In this document: positions 7,790 through 16,973 of the stretch, in pieces | Position numbering within the stretch: the stretch's first letter is position 1 | Layout of the letters: each line of letters opens with the position of its first letter | Assembly: GCA_963807775.1 (NCBI GenBank) | Contig: CAWECY010000002.1 | Location: forward strand, 235,401-299,400 | Direction: 5' to 3' | Length of the DNA stretch: 64,000 bases | Source of the DNA: Bog-473 sp963807775 | GTDB taxonomy: Bacteria; Actinomycetota; Acidimicrobiia; Acidimicrobiales; RAAP-2 | Notes under the pieces: model-generated | Told to the model about the DNA's origin: nothing | The model's input: the letters and a program-made list of their open reading frames with translations, nothing else | The model's database searches: none | Translations under genes and position numbers: made by a program

Positions 7790-9067
7790 ATGAGCGAGTT
7801 CAAGGACGTCAACTTCTTTGCCGACCGATCGGTCCAGGACGATCCCTATCCCTACTTCGACTGGGTGCGGGAACAGTGCCCGGTGTGGCGCGATCCCAAC
7901 TACGGGGTGTTCATCATCACGGGCCACCCGGAGGCGATGACGATCTACGGCGACCCGGCGTCGTTCCCGCCGAACGACCTGCCGTCCGGGACCTACTCGT
8001 CGTGCAACGTCGTGAGCGGCACGTTCGTGAAGTTCTCCTCTCCATTCACAGGCGACGACGTGAGCGAGGTCATCGTGAAGTGCCGGGACGAGCTGCCCTT
8101 CAGCGACCAGCTCCCCGCCTTCGACCCGCCGACCCATACGGCACATCGTCATCTCCTCATGCGGCTCATCACGCCGAAGCGCCTCAAGGAGAACGAGGAC
8201 TTCATGTGGCAGTTCGCCGACCACCTCATCGACGGGTTCATCGCGGATGGATCGTGCGAGATGGTGGGTGCCTACGCCGAGCCTTTCACCCTCACCGTCA
8301 TCGCCGATCTCGAAGGGGTGCCCGAGTCCGATCACTCCCTGTTCCGGGAGCGGCTGTCCACCGCACACCAGGATGTGTCGCACAAGCCGCTCGAGTTCCT
8401 CTACGAGCGGTTCACGGGATACATCGAAGATCGGCGGCGCCAGCCCCGGACCGACGTGCTGACCGGCCTGGCCACGGCCACCTTCCCGGACGGGTCGACC
8501 CCGGACGTGAATGACGCCGCGCTCATCGCGGCCAACCTCTTCGCGGGTGGCCAGGAGACCACGGTGCGCCTGCTGTCCTTCGCGTTGCGGATGCTCGGGG
8601 AGAGGCCTGACCTGCAGGAGCAGGTCCGGGCCGACCGAGAGCGCATCCCGAACTTCATTGAGGAGACGCTCAGGCTGGAGAGCCCGCTGCGCACGCAGTT
8701 CCGCCTGGCTCGGGTGCGCACCACCCTTGGCGGTGTCGAGATCCCGGCCGGGGGCACCGTCATGCTCGTGCCCGGTGCGTGCAACCGCGACCCCCGGCTC
8801 TTCGAGCATCCGTACGAGTTCGACATCGACCGCCAAAATGCCCGGCAGCACATCGCCTTCGGCCACGGCATCCACACCTGCGCCGGGGCGCCGCTGGCCC
8901 GCGCCGAGGGCCGGGTGACGATCAACCGTTTCCTCGACCGTACGTCGGACATCTCAATCTCAGAGGAACATCACGGACCGACGGGCGCTCGGCACTACGA
9001 CTACCTGCCGACCTTCTTCCTGCGCGGGCTCCAGCGGCTCTACCTGGACCTCGACCGCGCCGGCTGA
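7790..9067 (+). CDS. Cytochrome P450
   Basis: The 425-residue soluble bacterial P450 has the I-helix AGGQETT (about 251-257), the K-helix ExxR in EETLR (about 290), and the heme-binding loop FGHGIHTCAGAPLAR with Cys364 as the axial thiolate. The expected acidic/Thr oxygen-activation pair is present as E-T-T. It presumably hydroxylates a hydrophobic ring or side chain using electrons from the divergent ferredoxin. It is strikingly similar along its length to the P450 at 44453: both begin with xEFxxxxFF, share LLMRLITPKRL and ENEDFMW, and share DVLTGLATATFPDGS. They are recent paralogues. The ATG at 7790 is preceded by GGGGTGG. Confidence 0.93.
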   Translation: MSEFKDVNFFADRSVQDDPYPYFDWVREQCPVWRDPNYGVFIITGHPEAMTIYGDPASFPPNDLPSGTYSSCNVVSGTFVKFSSPFTGDDVSEVIVKCRDELPFSDQLPAFDPPTHTAHRHLLMRLITPKRLKENEDFMWQFADHLIDGFIADGSCEMVGAYAEPFTLTVIADLEGVPESDHSLFRERLSTAHQDVSHKPLEFLYERFTGYIEDRRRQPRTDVLTGLATATFPDGSTPDVNDAALIAANLFAGGQETTVRLLSFALRMLGERPDLQEQVRADRERIPNFIEETLRLESPLRTQFRLARVRTTLGGVEIPAGGTVMLVPGACNRDPRLFEHPYEFDIDRQNARQHIAFGHGIHTCAGAPLARAEGRVTINRFLDRTSDISISEEHHGPTGARHYDYLPTFFLRGLQRLYLDLDRAG

Positions 9068-9084
9068 CCTCGCCTCTGCCATCC

Positions 9085-9895
9085 TCACCCCGTGGTGTCC
9101 GTGGCCTCCTCCGGCGCCACCGCCTGGGACATGATCAGCTTCGTCTGCGCGTAGGGCGGACCGGCGGTGGTTCCGCCGTCGATCGGCATCACGATGCCAG
9201 TGATCTGGGCGGCGCGGTCACTGGCCAGGAAGACCACGGCGTTGGCCACGTCCTCCGGCAGCGCCTCTCGCTCCAGCGGCTGCATGTACCGCAGGACCGG
9301 GGCCATGTCGTAGGTGGTGATGCCGGTGCGGATGTGTGCCGGAGTGATGCAGTTGACCCTGATGCCGTAGGGCGCCAGGTCGACCGCCATGCACTTCGTC
9401 GCGTGAGCGATCGCCGCCTTCGAAGCACGGTAGGAGATCATGCCGGAGCCGGCGTTGATGGCGGCAATGGAGGCGTTGTTGATGATGCAGCCACCCCCGT
9501 GGTCCTTCATGTACCGGCCGGCGCGCTCGGGAGCCCGCAATCACTCCGAAGAGGTTGACATTCATGATCTGGGAGAAGTCGTCGAGATCGTCCGGTAGAA
9601 AACGCTTGAGCGGGCTCCCGATTCCCGCATTGTTGAACATGATGTCCAACCCACCGAAGCGTTCGACGGCGAAGTCGACCAGCGCCTGCACCTGATTGAT
9701 GTCACTCACGTCGACCTGCTTGAAGGCCGCGGCGTCACCAATCCCGTCGGCGACCTCCTGCCCGCGTTCCGAGTCGACGTCGCCGATCACCACCTGTGTC
9801 CCTTCGGCCGCAAGGAGCTCGCCGGTCGCCCGGCCGATACCACCCGCTCCGCCGGTGACGATCGCCACCTTCCCGGCCAGTGTCTGCACGTTCAT
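9085..9895 (-). CDS. Short-chain dehydrogenase/reductase (SDR), one frame break
   Basis: Classical SDR of about 269 residues. The N-terminal part (start 9895) has VAIVTGGAGGIGRATG for NAD(P) binding, GDVD, and NNAG; the C-terminal part has the catalytic SxxxYRASK (ISYRASKAAIAH) and RVNCITPAHIRTG. The two parts are in different frames and join at about 9525-9545, where removing one base (a C within a GCGC tract) restores one continuous protein. The single +1 shift and otherwise perfect conservation suggest sequence error or a very recent mutation. It oxidises or reduces a hydroxy/keto group; the substrate is unknown. It is followed on the same strand by the enoyl-CoA hydratase upstream of it (35 bp gap). 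Confidence 0.8.
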
Positions 9896-9929
9896 ACTGT
9901 GACCCTACGTTCTCGCCCCGGTCCGTGCG

Positions 9930-10724
9930 TCAGCCCTTGGCGTCGTCGGGCGTCAAGCCCTCCGGCACCCAGCGCGGTGGCCGCTTCTCCATGAAGGCGG
10001 TCATGCCCTCGCGCGGCTCCTCTGATTCCTCGAGAGCCCAGAACATCGTCTGGTAGTCGATGAGCCCGTAGCGCTCGTTGAGCATGCGCTTGACGTGCGT
10101 GCGCGCCATCGGCGGCGTCTGCAGGATCTCGCGCACCGCCTCCATGGCGGCGTCGCGCAGCTGCTCGTGAGGGACCACGCGCGAGATCAGGCCGATGCGC
10201 AGCGCCTCGGCGGCGTCGAAGCGGCGGGCCGACAGCAGCAGGTCGCGGGCCACCGCGATGCCGACGTGGGCGGGCAGCACCGCGGCGTACGTGGCGTCGG
10301 GGATGCCGCGCAGGAGCTCGGGCACCCGGAACGTGGCCCGGTCGCTGGCCACGCAGATGTCGGCCAGCATGGCGATGAGCAGGCCGCCCGCCTGGCAGAT
10401 GCCGTTCACGGCGGACACGACCGGGGCCCGGCTGTCGCGGATGGCCAGGAAGGGCAGGATGTCGTGGCCGATGTCGGGGGTGGGCTCGTCCCCCTCCTCT
10501 TGTCGTCCGCCCAGGTCGCCGCCGGGCGCGAAGACGTCGCCCGTGCCGGTGATGATCAGGGCGGCCAGGTCGGGGTCGCTGTTGACGAGCCGCACGGCCC
10601 GCTTGATCCCGAAGTACATCGCCGGCGTCAACGCGTTGCGGGCTGCGGGCCGGTCGATGATGCACCAGGCGACCGGCCCCTCGCGCTCGAAGCGGAGTCC
10701 GGCCGCACCCAGTTCGTTCGTCAC
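9930..10724 (-). CDS. Enoyl-CoA hydratase/isomerase family protein
   Basis: The 264-residue crotonase-fold protein starts at GTG 10724 behind a GAGGGAGGAC ribosome-binding site. Visible features are the IIDRPAARNALTP start, the GDVFAPGGDL CoA-binding loop, the NGICQAGGLL oxyanion turn, and FRVPELLRGI where the catalytic Glu of hydratases (PE) is retained. It is the only one of the four crotonase genes in the window with that Glu. It likely hydrates or isomerises an enoyl-CoA in beta-oxidation. A much longer open frame continues upstream through the thioesterase on the same strand; it carries no homologous sequence and is ignored. It is divergent from the esterase at 10809. Confidence 0.87.
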   Translation of the reverse strand: MTNELGAAGLRFEREGPVAWCIIDRPAARNALTPAMYFGIKRAVRLVNSDPDLAALIITGTGDVFAPGGDLGGRQEEGDEPTPDIGHDILPFLAIRDSRAPVVSAVNGICQAGGLLIAMLADICVASDRATFRVPELLRGIPDATYAAVLPAHVGIAVARDLLLSARRFDAAEALRIGLISRVVPHEQLRDAAMEAVREILQTPPMARTHVKRMLNERYGLIDYQTMFWALEESEEPREGMTAFMEKRPPRWVPEGLTPDDAKG

Positions 10725-10754
10725 GCCTGTCCTCCCTCGTGCGCGGTCGCGACG

Positions 10755-10766
10755 GACACTACTGTC
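10755..10766. promoter_or_regulatory. Small inverted repeat in a divergent promoter region
   Basis: GACA-CTAC-TGTC lies between the divergent enoyl-CoA hydratase (10724) and esterase (10809) genes. The arms are only 4 bp, so an operator role is a guess. Confidence 0.2.
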
Positions 10767-10808
10767 ACGACGCCGGGATCTTTCGCCCGATGAGAGGGGA
10801 TCCAGCCC

Positions 10809-11750
10809 ATGACCGACGTCGACGTGACGAACCTGCTCGATCCCGCGTTGCGGCCCGTGCTCGACGCCTTCGCCCTCCCGCCGTTGGACGCCGACGCCCT
10901 CGCCACCATCCGCTCGGCCCAGTTCCCCGCCCCCGAGCTGTCCGACGCCGTGACCCGCACGGACCATCAGGTGCCGGGCGACCCGCCCGTGCCGGTGCGG
11001 GTGCACCGCCCTGTCGGTGCGACGGGCCCGCTCCCGGCCATGGTGACGATGCACGGCGGCGGCTATGTCATCGGGTCCTACGACATGGACGACCCCTTGC
11101 TCGACCGCTGGTGCCCGGCCCTCGGCGTCGTCGGCGTCTCGGTCGAGTACCGGCTGGCCCCCGAGACGCCGTATCCGGGACCGCTCGAGGACTGTTACGC
11201 CGCCCTGCGCTGGACGTACCACCATTCCGACGAACTCGGCATCGACCCGGCGCGCATCGGCATCTACGGGCTGAGCGCCGGTGGGGGACTGGCGGCCGGG
11301 CTCGGGCTGCTGGCCTGGGACCGCAGCGAGGTGCCGCTGGCCTTCCAGTTCCTCGACTGCCCCATGCTCGACTGGCGCGGGGTGACGCCGTCCATCCAGG
11401 CGCAGGGGCTCTACGTGTGGAATGCGGCCTCGAACGAGTTCGGTTGGCGGTCGTACCTGGGTGACCTCTACGGCAGCGACGACGTCCCGCCCTTCGCGTC
11501 GGCCACCGGGGCCACCGATCTGACGGGGCTCCCGCCGACTTGTGTCGTCGTCGGCGCCATCGACGGCTTCCGCGACGAGAACATCGACTACGCCCAGCGG
11601 CTGTGCCAGGCCGGCGTCGACTGCGAGCTGCACGTCATCGCGGGCCTGCCGCACGCGTACATGCTGGCGCCGGACGCCGCCGCGGTACAGGATGCGGAGC
11701 GCGCCAAGCAGGACTGGCTGGCGCGGCGGCTGGCCCGGCTGGCCGGCTAG
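10809..11750 (+). CDS. Alpha/beta hydrolase, hormone-sensitive lipase family esterase
   Basis: The 313-residue esterase carries the HSL oxyanion motif MHGGGYVIG (about 80-88), the nucleophile elbow GLSAGGGLA (about 156-164, Ser in G-L-S-A-G), and a plausible Asp (VGAIDGF) and His (LPHAYM) completing the triad. It hydrolyses carboxylic esters, probably small or medium acyl esters or lactones released in the catabolic pathway. Its TAG stop overlaps the stop of the convergent thioesterase (shared CTAG at 11747-11750). A paralogous fold occurs at 34836 and 60611. Confidence 0.9.
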   Translation: MTDVDVTNLLDPALRPVLDAFALPPLDADALATIRSAQFPAPELSDAVTRTDHQVPGDPPVPVRVHRPVGATGPLPAMVTMHGGGYVIGSYDMDDPLLDRWCPALGVVGVSVEYRLAPETPYPGPLEDCYAALRWTYHHSDELGIDPARIGIYGLSAGGGLAAGLGLLAWDRSEVPLAFQFLDCPMLDWRGVTPSIQAQGLYVWNAASNEFGWRSYLGDLYGSDDVPPFASATGATDLTGLPPTCVVVGAIDGFRDENIDYAQRLCQAGVDCELHVIAGLPHAYMLAPDAAAVQDAERAKQDWLARRLARLAG

Positions 11751-12577
11751 AGCTTGCCGGCGCCACCCGAACGGGCCCGGATCATGGCGTCCTGAACGAA
11801 GGACGCCGCCAGCTGCCCGTCGGCGCGGAAGATGTCGCCGCGGCCGTAGCTGCGGCCGCGCCCGGCGTAGGTGCTCACCTGCTGGAGCAGGTGCCACTCG
11901 CGCGCCGGGCAGGGCTCGTGGTAGGTCATCGTGTGGCTGAGCACGCCGGTCGAGAGCGTCTGGTGCGCCTGGGCCTGGCCGACGCCGGCGTGCGGACGCA
12001 TGGCCGTGGCGATCAGGAAGCCGTCGGTCGAGTAGGCGACGAGGGCCTGGTCGGTGGCCGGGTCGTCGGGGGCACCGGCGAAGCGCACCCAGACGTCGAG
12101 CTCGGCCGGGCCGACCAGGTCGGGGTCGCTGATGTCGACGTCGCCGACGATGCCCATCTCCCACACGCCCTCGCCGCGGATGTTCCCGGTGATGTCGTCG
12201 GGGCTCGATGCCGAGCGAGGGCTCTCGGCGTGGCGGATGACGTCGTCCTCGTTCGCGCTGAGCAGCACGAGCGAGCGGGTGCAGATGGTGTCGCCCTGGC
12301 TGATTGTCACCGTGCTCGAGGCGATCGAGCGGCCGACGTGCATGCGCTCGACGGTGACGTCGAGGGGGGCGTCGGGCTGGGCGCCGCGGGCGAACACGGT
12401 GTGGATGGTCTTGATCGACTTGCCGTCCTGCCCGGCCAGTCCCGCCATCACGGCCTGCGCCAGGAGCTGGCCCCCGAAGACGACGCCGTGCGTGGACGAC
12501 AGGTTGGTGGCGCGGTAGCGGTCGTCTCCGAGGGGCTCGAGGGTGAGTGCCTCGACGAACGCGTCAATGGTGAACAT
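11747..12577 (-). CDS. tesB: Acyl-CoA thioesterase II (TesB-like)
   Basis: The 276-residue double-hotdog thioesterase has N-terminal FGGQLLAQAVMAG, where the Gln is part of the TesB catalytic network, and the C-terminal signature AMRPHAGVGQAQAHQTLSTG with a later EWHLLQQVSTYAGRGRSYGRG. It hydrolyses acyl-CoA to free acid and CoA, relieving CoA sequestration. The start is ATG 12577 with GGAGA upstream; a longer in-frame start at 12613 has no ribosome-binding site. The TesB half of the fused protein at 32761 is related. It is divergent from the aldehyde dehydrogenase at 12874. Confidence 0.9.
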   Translation of the reverse strand: MFTIDAFVEALTLEPLGDDRYRATNLSSTHGVVFGGQLLAQAVMAGLAGQDGKSIKTIHTVFARGAQPDAPLDVTVERMHVGRSIASSTVTISQGDTICTRSLVLLSANEDDVIRHAESPRSASSPDDITGNIRGEGVWEMGIVGDVDISDPDLVGPAELDVWVRFAGAPDDPATDQALVAYSTDGFLIATAMRPHAGVGQAQAHQTLSTGVLSHTMTYHEPCPAREWHLLQQVSTYAGRGRSYGRGDIFRADGQLAASFVQDAMIRARSGGAGKL

Positions 12578-12732
12578 CGGGTCTCCTTGTCTCGGGCCGG
12601 CGGTCGACCTCAAGGTGGCGGCGCCCCACTCTGCCGGATGGCGGCCCGGCGGGGGAGGTCCGGCCTCCGCGCCCGGGCCGAATCGGCACCGCGAGGCCGT
12701 TACCCTGAGTTCCGGAAGACGATAATGCCATT

Positions 12733-12762
12733 TTTGACGACGACGTCAAAGTCAGATACCCT
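12733..12762 (+). promoter_or_regulatory. Promoter with TTGAC-N6-GTCAA palindrome upstream of aldehyde dehydrogenase
   Basis: An 18-bp inverted repeat with 7-bp perfect arms (TTTGACG, ACGA, CGTCAAA) occupies 12733-12750. Its TTGACG also serves as a -35 box, with TACCCT 17 nt downstream (12757-12762). The same 16-bp architecture recurs at 23187-23202 and, less perfectly, at 25595-25610 and 22857-22872, so a shared regulator is likely. Confidence 0.6.
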
Positions 12763-12873
12763 CCAAAAGCGGGCGTCCCAGGCACGTAGCGTCGGGCTGG
12801 CGTTCCGTGCCACGCTCGGGCGCGCCACGCCTGTGGGGGGTGGCTCCATCCGGACGACGAGAGGAAGAGGACC

Positions 12874-14367
12874 ATGGCCGAGGCACTGAAGGTCAACCCC
12901 GAGCAGCGCATGCTCATCGACGGCAAGCTCGTCGAAGCCGATTCCGGCCGGACCTTCGACAACATCAACCCGGCGACCGAAGAGGTCATCGGCCAGGTGG
13001 CCGACGCCTCGGCCGCCGAGATGCAGCGAGCGATCGACGCCGCCCGCCGGGCCTTCGACGACACCGATTGGGCCACCAACCGGGCGTTCCGCAAGCAGTG
13101 CCTCGAGCAGCTGCACCAGGCGCTCAACGCCGAGGCGGACGAGCTGCGCGAGGAGCTGATCCTCGAGGTCGGCTGCCCCTTCATGACGACCCAGGGCCCG
13201 CAGCTGGACGCACCGCTGTCCGAGGCGATCGCCTGGCCGGCCAAGGAGATCGACGACTTCGAGTGGGAGACGGTGCTGCCCGACGCCATGAGCATCACGG
13301 GCAGCGTCGACTCGCGCCGCATCTGGCACGAGCCGGTCGGCGTCGTCGGCGCCATCATCCCGTGGAACTTCCCCGTCGAGGTCACGCTGCACAAGGTCGG
13401 TCAGGCGCTCGCCACCGGCAACACGATGATCGTCAAGCCGGCACCCGACACGCCGTGGAACGCCACGTTGCTCGGCCGCATCATCGCCGAGAAGACCGAC
13501 ATTCCCGCCGGCGTGATCAACGTCGTGACTTCGTCGGACCACTTCGTCGGTGAGGAATTGACCTTGTCCCCGAAGGTGGACCTGATCAGCTTCACCGGTT
13601 CGACCGCGGTGGGCCGGCGCATCATGGAGAAGGGCGCCGCCACCATGAAGCGCACCTTCCTCGAGCTGGGCGGCAAGTCGGCCACCATCGTGCTCGAGGA
13701 TGCCGACCTCGGCCTGGCCGCCATGATGGGCATGGGCGCCTGCTTCCACGCCGGGCAGGGGTGCGCCATCCAGACCCGGATGCTGTTGCCGCGCTCGCGC
13801 TACGACGAGGGCGTCGAGATGCTCAAGGGCATGTTCGCCGCCGTGCCCTACGGCGAGCCGCACCGCCAGGACGTCATCATGGGCCCGCTCATCTCGTCCA
13901 AGCAGCGCGAGCGTGTGCTGGGCTACATCGAGAAGGGGAAGGCCGAGGGCGCCACGCTGGCCGTGGGCGGCGGCCGTCCGGCCGGAGAGGAGTTCGCCAG
14001 GGGCTGGTGGGTGGAGCCGACCCTGTTCACCGACGTCGACAACTCCATGACCATCGCCCAGGAGGAGATCTTCGGCCCGGTGCTCGTCGTCATCCCGTAC
14101 GAGGACGAGGACGACGCGGTGCGCATCGCCAACGACAGCATCTACGGGCTGTCGGGCGGTGTGTTCGGGGGCTCGCTGGAGCGCTCGCTGGCCGTGGCCA
14201 AGCGCATCCGCACCGGCGGCGTGAGCGTCAATGGCGGCGCGCCGTACGGGCCGGACCTGCCCTTCGGCGGCTTCAAGCACAGCGGCATCGGCCGGCAGAA
14301 CGGCAAGCCCGGCTTCGAGCAGTACCTGGAGGTCAAGTCGATCGCATACCCGGCCGAATCGGCGTAG
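12874..14367 (+). CDS. NAD(P)-dependent aldehyde dehydrogenase
   Basis: The 497-residue enzyme is of full ALDH superfamily length. It shows IIPWNFPVE for cofactor binding, FTGSTAVGRRI, the general base Glu264 in LELGGKSA, the nucleophile Cys297 in GQGCAIQTRM, and EEIFGPVLVVIPY. It oxidises an aldehyde to the acid, plausibly one produced by the adjacent P450 or by retro-aldol side-chain cleavage. The ATG at 12874 lies behind AGAGGAAGAGGACC. The P450 at 14434 follows 66 bp downstream on the same strand and is probably co-transcribed. The promoter with a TTGAC-N6-GTCAA palindrome lies 110 bp upstream. Confidence 0.95.
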   Translation: MAEALKVNPEQRMLIDGKLVEADSGRTFDNINPATEEVIGQVADASAAEMQRAIDAARRAFDDTDWATNRAFRKQCLEQLHQALNAEADELREELILEVGCPFMTTQGPQLDAPLSEAIAWPAKEIDDFEWETVLPDAMSITGSVDSRRIWHEPVGVVGAIIPWNFPVEVTLHKVGQALATGNTMIVKPAPDTPWNATLLGRIIAEKTDIPAGVINVVTSSDHFVGEELTLSPKVDLISFTGSTAVGRRIMEKGAATMKRTFLELGGKSATIVLEDADLGLAAMMGMGACFHAGQGCAIQTRMLLPRSRYDEGVEMLKGMFAAVPYGEPHRQDVIMGPLISSKQRERVLGYIEKGKAEGATLAVGGGRPAGEEFARGWWVEPTLFTDVDNSMTIAQEEIFGPVLVVIPYEDEDDAVRIANDSIYGLSGGVFGGSLERSLAVAKRIRTGGVSVNGGAPYGPDLPFGGFKHSGIGRQNGKPGFEQYLEVKSIAYPAESA

Positions 14368-14433
14368 GCGGGCGGGTCGGGTCGGATCTGGTCGGGGGAG
14401 CGGAGTTGGAATTGGAATCGGAGGGGATGTGAC

Positions 14434-15639
14434 ATGACGGTCACCAGCGCGAGCGACCAGGACATCTACTACGACCCGTACGACTTCGACATCGACGCCG
14501 ACCCGTACCCGCTGTGGAAGCGGATGCGCGACGAGGCGCCGCTGTACTGGAACGACAAGTACGAGTTCTTCGCGCTGAGCCGCTGGGACGACGTCGACGC
14601 GGCGATGCTCGACTGGAAGACGTACATCTCGGGCCGCGGCTCGGTGCTCGAGCTCATCCGGGCCAACATCGAGATGCCGGCGGGCATGATCCTGATGGAG
14701 GACCCGCCCATCCACGACATCCACCGCTCGCTGCTGTCGCGGGTCTTCACGCCCAAGAAGATGATGGCGATCGAGCCGAAGGTCCGGGCCTACTGCGCCG
14801 AGGTGCTCGACCCGCTGGTCGGGTCGGGAGGATTCGACTTCATCAAGGACCTGGGCGCCTTCATGCCCATGCGCACGATCGGCATGCTGCTCGGGATCCC
14901 CGAGGCGGACCAGGAGGCGCTGCGCCAACGGATCGACGAGGGCCTCCGGCTCGAGGAGGGCGCGGAGCCGACGCCGAACTTCGACGCCGAGCACCACGCC
15001 GAGGTGTTCGGCGAGTACATCGACTGGCGGGCGGCCAACCCGTCGGACGACCTCATGACCGAGCTGCTCACCGCGGAGTTCGAGGACGAGACGGGCACGG
15101 TGCGGCGACTGACACGGAGCGAGGTCCTCGTCTACACGAGCCTGGTGGCCAGCGCCGGCAACGAGACGACGACCCGGCTGATCGGCTTCGCGGGCGAGGT
15201 GCTGGCCCGGCACCCGGATCAGCGCCGCGAGGTGGCCGAGGACCGGACACTCGTGGCCAACACCGTGGAGGAGCTGTTGCGCTTCGAATCCCCGTCGCCG
15301 GTGCAGTCGCGCTACGTGGCCCGCGATGTGGAGTGGCACGGCCAGACGGTGCCCGAGGGGAGCGTGCTGGTGCTGCTGAACGGGTCGGCCAACCGTGACG
15401 AGCGGCACTTCCCGGACGGCGACTCGTTCGACATCCACCGGGAGATCGGGCGCCACCAAGCCTTCGGGTACGGCATCCACCTCTGCCTGGGCATGGCCCT
15501 GGCCCGGCTGGAGGGACGGGTGGCACTGGACGAGGTGCTTCAGCGGTTCCCCGAGTGGGAGGTCGACTACGACGGGGCACGGCGGGCCCACACCTCGAGC
15601 GTGCGCGGCTGGGATTCCCTGCCCGTCCGCACGCCGTGA
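14434..15639 (+). CDS. Cytochrome P450
   Basis: The 401-residue P450 has I-helix SAGNETTTRL, ExxR in EELLRFES, and heme loop FGYGIHLCLGMALARLEGR with Cys351 as axial ligand. It belongs to a different subfamily from the two related P450s at 7790 and 44453. The ATG at 14434 follows GGAGGGGATGTGAC. It sits between the aldehyde dehydrogenase and an amidohydrolase gene on the same strand, so a hydroxylation-oxidation-hydrolysis sequence is conceivable. No dedicated ferredoxin gene is adjacent; the one at 7538 could serve. Confidence 0.93.
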   Translation: MTVTSASDQDIYYDPYDFDIDADPYPLWKRMRDEAPLYWNDKYEFFALSRWDDVDAAMLDWKTYISGRGSVLELIRANIEMPAGMILMEDPPIHDIHRSLLSRVFTPKKMMAIEPKVRAYCAEVLDPLVGSGGFDFIKDLGAFMPMRTIGMLLGIPEADQEALRQRIDEGLRLEEGAEPTPNFDAEHHAEVFGEYIDWRAANPSDDLMTELLTAEFEDETGTVRRLTRSEVLVYTSLVASAGNETTTRLIGFAGEVLARHPDQRREVAEDRTLVANTVEELLRFESPSPVQSRYVARDVEWHGQTVPEGSVLVLLNGSANRDERHFPDGDSFDIHREIGRHQAFGYGIHLCLGMALARLEGRVALDEVLQRFPEWEVDYDGARRAHTSSVRGWDSLPVRTP

Positions 15640-15706
15640 CGGCCGCCGCCGCCGGGCCACTGCCGCTACGCGATTTCCGCGACCTCACGGAGGAGAGGAG
15701 GACGCC

Positions 15707-16973
15707 ATGAACATGGACGACATGACCCTGGTCTCGATCGACGACCACATGATCGAACCGCCCCACATGTACGAGAACCACGTGCCCAAGAAGTGGCTTG
15801 ATGATGCCCCCAAGGTGGTGCACGAGGACGGCATCGACCGCTGGGTGTTCCAGGGCGAGAAGACCTCGACGTCGTTCGGCATGTCGGCCACGGTGGGCTG
15901 GCCCAGCGAGGAGTGGGGGTTCAACCCCGGGACCTACACCGAGCTCCGTCCCGGCTGTTTCGACGTGCACGAGCGGGTGCGCGACATGAACGCCAACGGC
16001 GTGCTCGGCTCCATGTGCTTCCCCACCATGGCCGGCTGGAACGCCCGCACCTTCGCCGAGGCCCGCGACAAGGAGATCGCCCTGGTCATGCTGCAGGCCT
16101 ACAACGACTGGGCCATTGACGAGTGGTGCGGGGCGTATCCAGGCCGTTTCATTCCCCTGGGCATCGTCCCCATGTGGGACGTCGACGCCGCCGTGGCCGA
16201 GGTGCACCGTCTGGGCAAGAAGGGTTGCCGCTCCATCAGCTTCCTCGAGACGCCCCACGTGCAGGGCTTCCCGAGCTTCCTGTCGGGCTACTGGGACCCG
16301 ATGCTCAAGGCGCTGTGCGACGAGAACATGGTGCTCTCGCTGCACATCGGCGCCGGGTTTGCGGTCATCCAGCGTGCGGAGGAGGCGCCGGTCGACCACC
16401 TCATGGTTCTGGCCTGCCAGATCAGCGCCATCACGGCGCAGGACCTCCTGTTCGGCCCCACGCTGCGCCGGTTCCCCGAGCTCAAGGTGGCGCTGTCGGA
16501 GGGCGGGATCGGCTGGATACCCTTCTACTTCGACCGCATCGACCGCCACTTCGGGAACCAGGAGTGGCTGCACAGCGACTTCGGCGGCAAGCTGCCCTCC
16601 GAGGTCTTCCGCGACCACATCCTGGCCTGCTACATCACCGACCCGTCGGGCCTGCTGTTGCGGGACCGCATCGGCATCGACATCATCGCCTGGGAGTGCG
16701 ACTACCCGCACACCGACACCACGTGGCCCGAGTCGCCCGAATTCGCCTGGCGCGAGTTCCAGCAGGCGGGGGTCACGGACCAGACCGAGATCAACAAGAT
16801 CACCTTCGAGAACGCCTGCCGGTTCTATAGCTGGGACCCCTTCGCCCATACGCCGACGGTCGGAGGCGACGGTGGGCGCACTGCGCGCCGTGGCGAGCGA
16901 CGTCGACGTCACGCGCATGTCCAAGGACGAGTGGCGTCGGCGCAACGAGGCGGCGGGGATCGGCGCCATCTGA
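15707..16973 (+). CDS. Amidohydrolase family protein, one frame break near the C-terminus
   Basis: TIM-barrel Amidohydro_2 protein of about 421 residues. It has the N-terminal metal motif SIDDHMIEPPHMY, a central LHIGAGF with a His ligand, the SEGGIGWIPFYFDR segment and WECDYPHTDTTWP near the C-terminus, the usual D-Y-P-H-x-D strand. The reading frame changes at about 16855-16866; one extra base there leads into a C-terminal tail ending SKDEWRRRNEAAGIGAI, which stops with a TGATG overlap onto the next gene. The ATG at 15707 has a strong GGAGGAGAGGAGG. The coupling to two acyl-CoA dehydrogenases downstream places it in a CoA-ester degradation operon. Confidence 0.82.

Noticed and set aside
9930..12164. 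A 744-codon minus-strand open frame
   Set aside because: Only the last 264 codons (from GTG 10724) resemble a protein family; the rest is antisense to the esterase and in another frame of the thioesterase. High GC creates such long frames.
12700..15660. A 986-codon minus-strand open frame
   Set aside because: It lies entirely opposite the aldehyde dehydrogenase and P450 genes, has the Arg/His/Gly-rich composition of an antisense frame, and no motif.
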